A DNA stretch of 7,503 nt. Source: an uncultured Anaerococcus sp. GTDB lineage: Bacteria > Bacillota_A > Clostridia > Tissierellales > Peptoniphilaceae. Below are positions 1 to 6,332 of the stretch, one piece after another. The notes under the pieces were generated by a model. It was not told the DNA's origin and did no database searches. It worked only from the letters and a program-made list of their open reading frames with translations. How positions within the stretch are numbered: position 1 is the stretch's first letter; each line of letters begins with the position of its first letter. The stretch spans positions 1-7,503 of the forward strand of contig CAMEGY010000043.1 of NCBI GenBank assembly GCA_945916625.1. Reading direction: 5' to 3'. Made by a program: the position numbers and the translations under genes.

Positions 1-115
1 AGTTAAAGTCTATGTATTTGTCTATTTTTCTTAATATGTGATCTTTTGGGACTAGTTGTTCTACTGACACCATTTGCACTTGCTCGGTATTATTTTTTTC
101 GTTTTTATGTAGCAT
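1..115 (-). CDS. IS1182-family transposase, N-terminal fragment (runs off the left edge)
   Basis: The first 38 codons of an open frame are present, from an ATG at 113-115 to the window edge, where it is still open. The translation contains LVPKDHILRKIDKYIDF at about residues 21-37. This matches the N-terminal signature of IS1182-family transposases (roughly VPxDHxLRxIdxxIDF), which precedes the catalytic DDE domain; that domain lies outside the window. The start is supported by a strong ribosome site, GGAGG at 121-125, five bases upstream of the ATG. These enzymes cut and rejoin the ends of their own element. The gene points the same way as the mal operon and begins 139 nt after the malK stop codon. 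Whether the full gene is intact cannot be seen. The family call rests on a short but distinctive motif. Confidence 0.82.
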   Translation of the reverse strand, partial: MLHKNEKNNTEQVQMVSVEQLVPKDHILRKIDKYIDFN

Positions 116-123
116 AACTTCCT

Positions 124-154
124 CCATCTTTAGTATATTTATACCCAAAGATGG
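124..154 (-). promoter_or_regulatory. Leader hairpin overlapping the transposase ribosome site, with -10-like boxes in the loop
   Basis: A perfect 8-bp inverted repeat (ccatcttt at 124-131, aaagatgg at 147-154) encloses a 15-nt loop. On the minus strand the downstream arm contains the first two G residues of the transposase GGAGG site. The loop carries TATAAA (138-143) and TATACT (132-137), candidate -10 boxes with only weak -35 partners. A transcript started from the loop boxes would lack the upstream arm and leave the ribosome site free. A transcript entering from malK would carry both arms and could hide it. The repeat is visible in the sequence; the regulatory role is inferred from similar arrangements in IS10 and IS50. 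Confidence 0.5.
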
Positions 155-174
155 CTTGATTTAAGCGTTTATCG

Positions 175-214
175 CAAAGAAAAAGTAGATGAACTTGAGT
201 TTTTCATCTACTTT
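175..214 (-). terminator. AT-rich intrinsic terminator-like hairpin downstream of malK
   Basis: A perfect 12-bp inverted repeat (arms 182-193 and 203-214, 9-nt loop) is followed on the minus strand by a run read as TTTTTCTTT, ending near 175. It could stop transcripts arriving from malK before they reach the transposase gene. The stem is AT-rich, so it may be leaky. It may belong to the IS end rather than to the mal operon. Confidence 0.5.
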
Positions 215-227
215 GTCTACAGTCTGA

Positions 228-251
228 GTCGGAGGAGTTCTCCGACTTTTT
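228..251. terminator. GC-rich hairpin after malK; a complete terminator only in the + direction
   Basis: The arms gtcggag (228-234) and ctccgac (240-246) form a perfect 7-bp stem, extendable by one A-T pair, around a 5-nt loop. On the plus strand the stem is followed by five T residues, a classic intrinsic terminator, yet no plus-strand gene points into it. On the minus strand, the direction of malK, the stem lies just after the stop codon and is preceded by AAAAA, but it is followed by tcagactg instead of a T run. It looks like a bidirectional terminator that has lost its minus-strand T tract. Confidence 0.6.
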
Positions 252-254
252 GAT

Positions 255-1340
255 TTAATTTATCCTATCAGTTGTTTCTCCATCAAAGAAGTGGAGAGCT
301 TCTGGGTCTAGGCTGAAGGTGTGGCTTTCGCCTATTCTATATTCATAGTGGCCTGGTTGACTTACTACTAGCTCAGTTCCATCATCCATTCTTGAATAGA
401 TGATTTGTTCCTTACCTAGCATTTCTATAACTTCTATTGTAGAAGTTACTGCGTTATAGCCTTTATCTCCTGGTATAAATCTTTCTGACCTTATACCTAA
501 GGATACTTCCTTACCTTCATAATTTTTAAGGACTTGACTATCTTTATCATTTGCCCTTACTTTAATTAGGCCTGATTTGTTGACAAAGATACCATTTTCT
601 ATCTTACCTTCTATGATATTCATAGTAGGAGATCCGATAAAGCCTGCTACAAAGAGATTTTCTGGTCTTTGATAGAACTCATTTGGTGCACCTACTTGTT
701 GGATTTTACCTTGGTCAAGTAGGATTATCTTTGTTGCCATGGTCATCGCTTCTGTTTGGTCGTGAGTTACATAGCAACTGGTTGTTTCTAGCTGGTTATG
801 AATTCTTACAATTTCAACTCTCATGTGCTCACGAAGCTTGGCATCAAGGTTTGAAAGCGGCTCGTCCATAAGGAATACTGCTGGTTTTCTTACTATGGCA
901 CGTCCTAGGGCAACCCTTTGTCTTTGACCACCTGAGATGTCTGATGGTCTAGAATATAGGTAGTCTCTTAGTTGTAAGATGTCTGCCGCTTCTTGAACTC
1001 TTTGGTCGATTACTTCTTTTCTCTCATTTTTCATCTTTAGAGAAAAGGCCATGTTATCATATACTGTCATATGTGGGTAGAGGGCGTAAGATTGGAATAC
1101 CATGGCAATATCCCTATCCTTTGGCTCTACTGTATTCATTATTTTATCGTTAAAATATAGGGTACCTTCTGTAATTGAGTTTAGCCCTGCTATCATTCTA
1201 ACTAGGGTTGATTTACCACATCCTGAAGGACCTAAGATTGCACAGAAGTCCTTATCTTTGATATCTAGATCTATGTGTCTGATGGTAAATTTGTCCCTAC
1301 CTTCATATTTTTTTCCTAAATTATCTAATTTAACTCTCAT
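255..1340 (-). CDS. malK: MalK/MsmX-type ATPase of a carbohydrate ABC importer
   Basis: This cytoplasmic ATPase powers the MalFG channel, working as a dimer. Its 361 residues hold all nucleotide-binding motifs: Walker A GPSGCGKST (37-45), Q-loop Q83 in VFQSYALYPH, signature SGGQRQR (136-142), Walker B VFLMDEP with E160, D-loop NLDA (164-167) and switch histidine H193. The linker FIGSPTMN (about 234-241) and a C-terminal TOBE/regulatory domain of about 120 residues ending HFFDGETTDRI place it in the sugar-importing MalK/UgpC/MsmX class. Its length is normal for that class. It is last in the operon, 4 nt after malG, with its AAAGGA ribosome site inside the malG 3' end, which suggests coupled translation. 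MsmX-type ATPases often serve several sugar importers, so it may not be dedicated to MalFG. Confidence 0.95.
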   Translation of the reverse strand: MRVKLDNLGKKYEGRDKFTIRHIDLDIKDKDFCAILGPSGCGKSTLVRMIAGLNSITEGTLYFNDKIMNTVEPKDRDIAMVFQSYALYPHMTVYDNMAFSLKMKNERKEVIDQRVQEAADILQLRDYLYSRPSDISGGQRQRVALGRAIVRKPAVFLMDEPLSNLDAKLREHMRVEIVRIHNQLETTSCYVTHDQTEAMTMATKIILLDQGKIQQVGAPNEFYQRPENLFVAGFIGSPTMNIIEGKIENGIFVNKSGLIKVRANDKDSQVLKNYEGKEVSLGIRSERFIPGDKGYNAVTSTIEVIEMLGKEQIIYSRMDDGTELVVSQPGHYEYRIGESHTFSLDPEALHFFDGETTDRIN

Positions 1341-1344
1341 TATT

Positions 1345-2241
1345 TTATCCTTTCACTGCACCTGATGACAATCCTCCAACTAACTCATCTTGTAGGAACA
1401 AGAATAGGAGCATAACAGGTATAGCTGATAAGAAGCCGCCTGCTGCAAAGGCCGGTTGGTTCATATTTCTTACGTCTGAAATTAGGGTAAATAGGCCTGT
1501 TGCCAAGGTGTAATCTGCTGGATTAGTCAAGAGTATCTTTGGCATCATGTAATCAAGAAATGGTCCTATAAAGCATTGTAAAGCAATTATAGCTAGCATC
1601 GGTCTTGCAAGTGGCATAATAATCAGCCTATAAACTTGGAGGTTTGAACATCCGTCTATTCTTGCAGCCTCATCAAGCTCTTGGGAAATAGAATCAAGGT
1701 AGCCTTTTAGGATAAAGGTATTACCTGCTATTGCCCCGCCAGAGTAGATCAAAATCAGCATCATAGAGCGAGTAAATACTGGTACCACACCTGAAATAAT
1801 TGTGTGGATTGCGTAGTAGGCAGTAATTCCTGCGAAAGCTGGAATGATTTGCACTAGCATTATGGTTATAAGACTTGCTTTCTTGCCCTTAAATCTAAAT
1901 CTTGAATAAGCATATCCTGTAAAAGATACAAAGATTAGGGTAAGGATTGTGGTTGCTGTTGCTATCTTAAGTGTATTTAATACCCATCTTAAAAACTGAG
2001 TTTCTTCAAACAAGTATTTAAAGTTTTTTGTTGAAAATACAAACTCACCTGTCATTGATATATACTGACCTTGGTTGCCGTTAAATGATGATATAACCAT
2101 TATTGCAAGTGGTATAAGTATAATCGCAGCCCATATAAATAAGATTAGGTAAGAGATTGTAAGAGCTACCTTGCCTGCAGCTGTAAGTGGCTGGAGGTCT
2201 GAAAGGTAGAGGTCTTTATTTTTATTTTTCTTCTTAAACAT
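1345..2241 (-). CDS. malG: MalG-type maltodextrin ABC transporter permease
   Basis: This is one of two inner-membrane channel subunits; it pairs with MalF and docks on MalK. The protein has 298 residues, normal for MalG. It has a short charged N-terminus rich in K and N, then about six hydrophobic segments (roughly 28-50, 93-113, 122-145, 156-178, 213-232, 270-286). The cytoplasmic EAA loop, which fits into the ATPase, is clear at 191-213: EAARIDG, then IIMPLARP. It ends GGLSSGAVKG, the usual C-terminal tail of MalG proteins. The ATG has a strong AAGGAG ribosome site seven bases upstream, placed over the malF stop codon. Only 1 nt separates the two genes, so translation is probably coupled and the MalF:MalG ratio kept near one. 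Confidence 0.94.
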   Translation of the reverse strand: MFKKKNKNKDLYLSDLQPLTAAGKVALTISYLILFIWAAIILIPLAIMVISSFNGNQGQYISMTGEFVFSTKNFKYLFEETQFLRWVLNTLKIATATTILTLIFVSFTGYAYSRFRFKGKKASLITIMLVQIIPAFAGITAYYAIHTIISGVVPVFTRSMMLILIYSGGAIAGNTFILKGYLDSISQELDEAARIDGCSNLQVYRLIIMPLARPMLAIIALQCFIGPFLDYMMPKILLTNPADYTLATGLFTLISDVRNMNQPAFAAGGFLSAIPVMLLFLFLQDELVGGLSSGAVKG

Positions 2242-2242
2242 A

Positions 2243-4273
2243 CTAATACTCCTTGAAGGCTGATGACTTCATATATCCGAAGTAGGAGATTACTATAAGT
2301 ATTATTGAGATAAATACTGTAATGGCAGCTCCTATAGCTTGGTATTGACTGTTCATAGTCAAGTTGTAGATGTATGAAATCAAAATATCACTTGATCCCG
2401 CTAAGTTACCATAGACTTGTGGGTTAAATGGTCCACCGCCATTAAATAGGTAAATTATTGAGAAGTTGTTAAAGTTGAATGTGTATTGGTTTATAAGCAT
2501 TGGAGATATTTGGAAAAGTACCAAAGGAATAGTAATCTTAAGTGTCCTTTGGAAGCCTGTAGCTCCGTCTATGCTTGCTGCCTCATATAAGTCCTTTGGT
2601 ATAGCTTGTAGTACACCAGTTGTAAGTAGGAATATATAAGAATGTCCGAGCCATCCTTGGAGTAGGACCAGTGCTGTCCTGGTTTGGACTGTGTTGTTTT
2701 TGATATCTAGCGAGGTGTTAAAGACTGCATTTACTGCCTCTGTTATAACACCGCCACGGCTGGTCATGATTGAGAAGAACATGATTGTTATAAAGGCTGG
2801 TATTGCCCATGGCAATAAGTATATAGTTCTGAAGAACTTTTTGCCTTTAATTCTTTCGTTGTTAACCATTAGTGCAAAGATAAAGCCCAGTACAATTGCA
2901 AGTGTGGATGCAAGTAGGGTCCACATAATTGTCCAACCGAAGATATTCCAGAAAGCCTTGCCTGCTATACCCTGTCCCTTAGCTATGGATACGTAGTTAT
3001 TTAGACCAACCCATTCGAATTTGTTTTGGTGTTGTGGATCCATATTGGTAAAGGAAATTAGTATGGCTGTGACTATTGGCACAATTACTATAAAAATTAT
3101 TACCAATAGGGCTGGTGTGGTTATTAGGTATGGGAAACCATCTGTTCTTAGGTATTTTCTTGTTTCAAAGAATGAATTTGGTCTAATACCTTTCATTTGG
3201 TCTTTTTCTGTCCTAAAAGCATCTAGGAATGAGCTTATAAAGATAAATAGTCCAATTAGGATAAAGGCAAGGGCCAAGATACCTTCGATCATAAAGATTA
3301 TGGACCTGTCAAGTCTCTTGCCACCTTGGGCAAGGGAAATAAGACCTGCTATACCCTCTCCTTGGTAGTTGCCAAAGCCTAGGGCATAAGGAATTGCTAT
3401 AAAATATATAAACAAGCTTCCAAATAAAAGCATAAGTGCCTTTTGCCACTGGCCATTTAGAAGCTGGCCAAGGCCTGGAAGTGGCGCTGTTATTATAGAT
3501 TTGAATGGTTTTTCCTTGTCTATTTCAACAGGCGTCCTTCGTCTTGCGTCAGACCTTTCTTCTTCTAGTATCTTTAGCGAATGCTTAAGGTCTGCCTTAA
3601 GCTTATAATTTAAGGATTCAATTTCTTCTTTAATAGAGATTTCCGGATTTCTATAGTCAATTTTTAGGTTTTGGTCCTTAAATTTTTGTTTTAATTGCTC
3701 TTTTGTAGCCTTGTAGGCCTTTTTGGAGATTCTTTCTTCCTTGAAGGCTTCTTCTATTTCAGCGACATCGTGTTCGTATTTTTCTTTTAAAACTTTTCTG
3801 TCTGCGTCCAAGAACTTGATTTTTTCATTAATTTGTTCTTGGCTTAGGTTTTTCTGTCGTTCTTTTGCATCTTTTAGGCTGTCTTTTAGAAATTTATCGT
3901 GGTCTAAAATCTTTGGTATTTCTGTTCTATCAAGTTCATTTAGCCTATAGTCTAAAAGGCTATCATAGGATAGTTCTTTATTTTCTTCGTAGAAAGCATA
4001 CATCTTATCTGCCACCAGTGTTTCTACAAAGAGGGCCTTAAGATTCTTATCTTCTGGAAGATTTGGGGCAGAATTTGCTTCACTTTTAGCTTTTTCTAAA
4101 AGTGATTTTTTCTTATCCTCATATTCTTTTAGTTTTATGTTGTATGGATGGTTTGCTTTAGTATATTTAGGGCTGGTACCCTTTTCCTTAGCCTCGATAA
4201 GATCAATTATATACTGATTCTTCCTCGGAAAAGTTCTGCCCCTCCTATCTATAAGGCTCTTTTCATAAGTCAT
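2243..4273 (-). CDS. malF: MalF-type permease with a long charged N-terminal extension
   Basis: This is the second channel subunit of the importer. The 676-residue protein has two parts. Residues 1 to about 258 contain no membrane segment and are rich in K, E and D, with long predicted helices or coiled coil at about 130-245. From 266 comes PGLGQLLNGQWQKA, a motif seen at the start of many Gram-positive MalF/GanP permeases. It is followed by about eight hydrophobic segments (280-298, 325-352, 383-408, 445-470, 483-503, 534-554, 582-600, 646-668). The EAA loop that contacts the ATPase is at 563-585 (YEAASIDG, then ITIPLV). The loop after the third segment is only about 36 residues, so the large periplasmic P2 domain of E. 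coli MalF is absent. The start has an AAAGGT ribosome site 9 nt upstream and lies 5 nt after the preceding gene. The permease call is firm; the extension has no function I can recognise. Confidence 0.93.
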   Translation of the reverse strand: MTYEKSLIDRRGRTFPRKNQYIIDLIEAKEKGTSPKYTKANHPYNIKLKEYEDKKKSLLEKAKSEANSAPNLPEDKNLKALFVETLVADKMYAFYEENKELSYDSLLDYRLNELDRTEIPKILDHDKFLKDSLKDAKERQKNLSQEQINEKIKFLDADRKVLKEKYEHDVAEIEEAFKEERISKKAYKATKEQLKQKFKDQNLKIDYRNPEISIKEEIESLNYKLKADLKHSLKILEEERSDARRRTPVEIDKEKPFKSIITAPLPGLGQLLNGQWQKALMLLFGSLFIYFIAIPYALGFGNYQGEGIAGLISLAQGGKRLDRSIIFMIEGILALAFILIGLFIFISSFLDAFRTEKDQMKGIRPNSFFETRKYLRTDGFPYLITTPALLVIIFIVIVPIVTAILISFTNMDPQHQNKFEWVGLNNYVSIAKGQGIAGKAFWNIFGWTIMWTLLASTLAIVLGFIFALMVNNERIKGKKFFRTIYLLPWAIPAFITIMFFSIMTSRGGVITEAVNAVFNTSLDIKNNTVQTRTALVLLQGWLGHSYIFLLTTGVLQAIPKDLYEAASIDGATGFQRTLKITIPLVLFQISPMLINQYTFNFNNFSIIYLFNGGGPFNPQVYGNLAGSSDILISYIYNLTMNSQYQAIGAAITVFISIILIVISYFGYMKSSAFKEY

Positions 4274-4278
4274 TTCTC

Positions 4279-4683
4279 TTACCTTTCTTGCCTTACTATT
4301 ACTATTAATAAGATTATATTTAAAATAAGTCCCAAATAATAAAATACAGAACCTAGACTAAATGTAAAAAAGAGGTTGACTATAGAAATAATTGTCATTG
4401 CCCCGAAAAATAGCTTGTAGGTCTTGTTTACTCCGTATTTTTTAATAGTAAAAAAAGTGTATAGGGATATAGTTATGGGATTGATCACCTTGGTGAATAA
4501 AGAAAATATAATCGAATTTAAAAAATCGTCATAACTAAGTCCTGGTTTTAATTTAGAAACAGTATCAAAAACACTCGGATCTTTGGCCATCATCATAGCC
4601 TCTAGGCTAAAATTTAGGATGATTAAGGCTGATACAATAAGTATTTTTAATAAAAATTTTTCCCTTTGTTTTACTTTCTCCAT
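4279..4683 (-). CDS. Small membrane protein of unknown function inside the mal operon
   Basis: I do not recognise this 134-residue protein. It starts with a charged MEKVKQREK, then shows about four hydrophobic segments (11-27, 57-80, 90-110, 112-130), separated by a polar stretch at about 31-54 (containing KDPSVFDTVSKLKPG) and a short basic loop KKYGVNKTYK (81-90). It ends RQER, so both ends may be cytoplasmic. No catalytic or metal-binding motif is visible. It lies between malE and malF, 5 nt before malF, so it is co-transcribed with the importer and may be coupled to malF translation. Its own ribosome site is weak, as no clear AGGAGG lies before the ATG. It could be an accessory or assembly factor for the permease. 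Streptococcal mal loci also carry a membrane protein (MalA, DUF1189), but that is longer and I see no convincing match. Confidence 0.8.
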   Translation of the reverse strand: MEKVKQREKFLLKILIVSALIILNFSLEAMMMAKDPSVFDTVSKLKPGLSYDDFLNSIIFSLFTKVINPITISLYTFFTIKKYGVNKTYKLFFGAMTIISIVNLFFTFSLGSVFYYLGLILNIILLIVIVRQER

Positions 4684-4698
4684 AACTTTTTAATATAA

Positions 4699-4721
4699 GG
4701 GGCAATCCCTTTGGACGCCCC
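4699..4721 (-). promoter_or_regulatory. Intercistronic hairpin between malE and the downstream permease genes
   Basis: In the 50-nt gap after malE, GGGGC and GCCCC arms (4699-4703 and 4717-4721) close a stem that continues, after a small internal loop, with a UCC/GGA helix and a four-base loop. On the minus strand it is followed by TTATATT, a poor T tract. It may act as a partial terminator or as a block to 3' exonucleases, so that malE mRNA outlasts the permease mRNA. The structure is visible; the role is inferred from the similar layout of malE-malF in E. coli and other binding-protein operons. Confidence 0.6.
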
Positions 4722-4733
4722 CTGATATTTATA

Positions 4734-6068
4734 TTATTGGTTAAAGTTTGCCATCATTGAATCAAATGATGCCTTTAGTTCTGCATATGCTGCTTTTTCG
4801 TCAGCTGGTTTTACAGAGTTCCAAGAAAGTATAGCGTTTTTGTAGGTATCCCAAACATCGCCCCACTCTTTAAATAGTGGTCTAGCTGGAGCTTCTTTGT
4901 AAGATTCGATTGTAGCTGAGATTATTTTCTTATCAGTTTCTGGAAGATCCATTCCTTCATAAGTTTCAGCGCTTACGTTTTCAAGAACCTTACCTGTTGC
5001 CTTATAAAGGTCAGATGCAAATTCTGGGTTTACAATTTCTTTAATCATTGCTTCTGCGATAGCAACTTTGTCAGCGTCTTCTTCGATTCTAGCGTTCATT
5101 GCAAGTCCCCATCCACCTTGCCAGTGAGTAAGAGCTTTTCCTGCGATTTGAAGTTGTCCGATTGGATAAATTTCAAGGTTGCCTTCTCCAGCTTGTTCTG
5201 AAATTGGAGCTGCATCCCATGGTCCACCAAGTCTTGCAACACCGCCATTACCAGCTTTGAATGTATCATCGATATATCCCCAACCAGCGTCAGCGTCGAA
5301 TAATTGTGTGCCAGCTTCATTGTGTTTTTTCCAGTATTCAAAAAGTGCTTTAATTGTTGCTTGTTTTTCTGGTTCAAGCTCATCCCATTCTTTTGTGAAG
5401 TCTGAGAAAAGTGTTCCATCTTCATTTTTGCCTAATAGTTCAATTGCTGAAGAGTTTGTTGCAGCAACTCCGTACCAAGCATCAAAGATTGGTAGTAGAA
5501 CTGTTGATTCATCTGCTACATCGTTAATTTCTATTGGTTTTGTTAGGTCAACACCTTTTTCTTCAGCATTAGCCTTGTTTACATAGGTAATAAGTGTTTC
5601 GATATTGTATGGGAATGCAAAATATTCGCCATCGATATTGAAGTTTCCACCAATACCAGCATCAAAATCATCCCATCCGCCAATTTCATCAGCAAGTTTT
5701 TTGGAATCGATTCCGGCAAGGATATCATTTCCATGTAGACCATAAAGTCTGTCTGCTGGTATAGCGAATAAGTCAGCTACGTCCTCGTTTGAAGCATCTG
5801 TTGCGTCTATGATGTCTAAGTGATCAAATGCGCCTAAGGTCTTAAATTCAATCTCTGCATTAGGGAATTGTTCCTTAACTCTTTCAGCCGCTTTTTCGTA
5901 ATGAGGTAGCCAAGCTTCTTCTACTTGTACGCTTAGTTTTGCACTAGCATCCTTGTTAGCTTCTTTGCCACCATCAGCTGCTTCTTTTCCGCCATCTTTA
6001 GCACCACCACAAGCTGTCATCACAACTGCAAGTGATAGGGCCATTATTGATTTGAATGTTTTCTTCAT
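4734..6068 (-). CDS. malE: Maltose/maltodextrin-type binding lipoprotein
   Basis: This is the extracellular, lipid-anchored sugar receptor that delivers substrate to MalFG. The 444-residue protein begins with a short basic region (MKK), a hydrophobic stretch and the lipobox-like VMTAC, with the lipidated cysteine at position 20. A flexible linker rich in G, K, E and D follows (21-43), with a near-perfect DGGKEA duplication. The mature part has hallmarks of the family-1 solute-binding fold: FAFPYNIETLITYVNKA (about 149-165), a GGPWDAAPI segment comparable to the NGPWAW region of E. coli MalE, GGWGLAMNARI before the C-lobe helices, and ARPLFKEWGDVW near the end. The start is fixed by AGGAGG at 6073-6078. 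It is first in the operon behind a consensus promoter, as expected for a component needed in excess. The exact sugar (maltose, longer maltodextrin or another oligosaccharide) cannot be read from sequence alone. Confidence 0.9.
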   Translation of the reverse strand: MKKTFKSIMALSLAVVMTACGGAKDGGKEAADGGKEANKDASAKLSVQVEEAWLPHYEKAAERVKEQFPNAEIEFKTLGAFDHLDIIDATDASNEDVADLFAIPADRLYGLHGNDILAGIDSKKLADEIGGWDDFDAGIGGNFNIDGEYFAFPYNIETLITYVNKANAEEKGVDLTKPIEINDVADESTVLLPIFDAWYGVAATNSSAIELLGKNEDGTLFSDFTKEWDELEPEKQATIKALFEYWKKHNEAGTQLFDADAGWGYIDDTFKAGNGGVARLGGPWDAAPISEQAGEGNLEIYPIGQLQIAGKALTHWQGGWGLAMNARIEEDADKVAIAEAMIKEIVNPEFASDLYKATGKVLENVSAETYEGMDLPETDKKIISATIESYKEAPARPLFKEWGDVWDTYKNAILSWNSVKPADEKAAYAELKASFDSMMANFNQ

Positions 6069-6086
6069 ATTTCCTCCTGAAAAAAT

Positions 6087-6102
6087 AATGAAATCGTTTA
6101 AT
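6087..6102. promoter_or_regulatory. LacI/CcpA-like operator just downstream of the malE start site
   Basis: The 16-mer aatgaaatcgtttaat lies immediately after the predicted transcription start. Read as a catabolite-response element (WTGNAANCGNWNNCW), positions 6088-6102 match all but one defined position, the C near the end. The central CG flanked by AAAT and TTTA also suits a LacI-family maltose repressor of the MalR type. Binding here would block early transcription. Which regulator uses it is not determinable, since no regulator gene is in the window. Confidence 0.5.
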
Positions 6103-6110
6103 ACATGTTA

Positions 6111-6139
6111 ATTATAACCAATAATAAGAGAAATGTCAA
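6111..6139 (-). promoter_or_regulatory. Consensus sigma-A promoter of the mal operon
   Basis: TTGACA (6134-6139) and TATAAT (6111-6116) on the minus strand are separated by exactly 17 bp, a perfect match to the vegetative promoter consensus. The predicted start is near 6104, giving a malE leader of about 36 nt with a strong ribosome site. The 40 bp upstream of the -35 are almost entirely A and T and could act as an UP element. Such a strong promoter in a sugar operon implies control by repression rather than activation. Confidence 0.88.
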
Positions 6140-6216
6140 TTATCTAACTATATATAACGAAATATTATTTCATTAAAAATTAAACTAACTAGATTTTTTC
6201 TTTAGAAAGATAATGA

Positions 6217-6236
6217 ATATCAACGTTTAACGATAT
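6217..6236. promoter_or_regulatory. Upstream palindrome, candidate second operator of the mal operon
   Basis: ATATC and GATAT arms flank aacgtttaac, which includes the palindrome cgttTaacg. The minus strand reads ATCGTTAAAC, sharing ATCGTTWAA with the plus-strand operator at 6087-6102. It lies about 110-130 bp upstream of the predicted start and about 130 bp centre-to-centre from the other site. It may be an auxiliary operator for repression by DNA looping. This rests on sequence symmetry only. Confidence 0.42.
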
Positions 6237-6270
6237 TAGATTCTTTTTTATATTTTATTAAAAATTTTCA

Positions 6271-6311
6271 AAAAAATACTGACTGCAGTTTTTTTTGAAC
6301 TGTAGCCAGTA
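6271..6311 (-). terminator. Strong intrinsic terminator after ecfT
   Basis: The arms at 6277-6290 and 6298-6311 form a 14-bp stem with one G-U pair and one mismatch around a 7-nt loop. On the minus strand it is followed by a run of T residues (6271-6276). It lies 21 nt after the ecfT stop codon and insulates the ECF operon from the mal promoter. The A run on the other side gives some terminator character in the reverse direction too. Confidence 0.85.
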
Positions 6312-6332
6312 AAAAACATTTATATGTTTTTA

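Larger units (their letters stand above)
116..227 (-). mobile_element. Probable end of the IS1182-family element upstream of its transposase
   Basis: This is the non-coding stretch between the transposase start and the hairpin that follows malK. An insertion sequence must end somewhere between the transposase gene and malK. The most likely boundary is near 215-228, where the unusual sequence gtctacagtctga abuts the 228-246 hairpin. The terminal inverted repeat cannot be confirmed because the other end of the element is outside the window, and no target duplication can be checked. The right-hand limit given is an estimate. Confidence 0.45.

Noticed and set aside
683..1365. Plus-strand open frames opposite malK
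   Set aside because: malK shows every ABC ATPase motif in frame; the antisense frames are short and carry no motif.
2691..3368. Two plus-strand open frames opposite malF
   Set aside because: Their hydrophobic composition is the mirror of membrane-segment codons in malF, and no start signals or motifs support them.
5096..5425. A 109-codon open frame on the minus strand in a second frame inside malE
   Set aside because: It is fully contained in malE, in another frame, with no recognisable domain. malE itself is uninterrupted, so this is not a frameshift remnant.
5179..5586. A 135-codon open frame on the plus strand opposite malE
   Set aside because: It lies wholly antisense to a well-supported gene, has serine/proline-rich composition typical of reversed coding sequence, and has no convincing ribosome site or family motif.
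6312..6330. A short AT-only inverted repeat just after ecfT, as a second terminator
   Set aside because: The stem is made almost only of A-T pairs in AT-rich sequence and would be unstable. The adjacent 6277-6311 hairpin explains termination.
6069..6332. A riboswitch or small RNA gene in the gap upstream of malE
   Set aside because: The predicted malE leader is only about 36 nt, too short for a riboswitch, and the rest is AT-rich DNA with promoter, operator and terminator signals but no conserved RNA fold that I can see.
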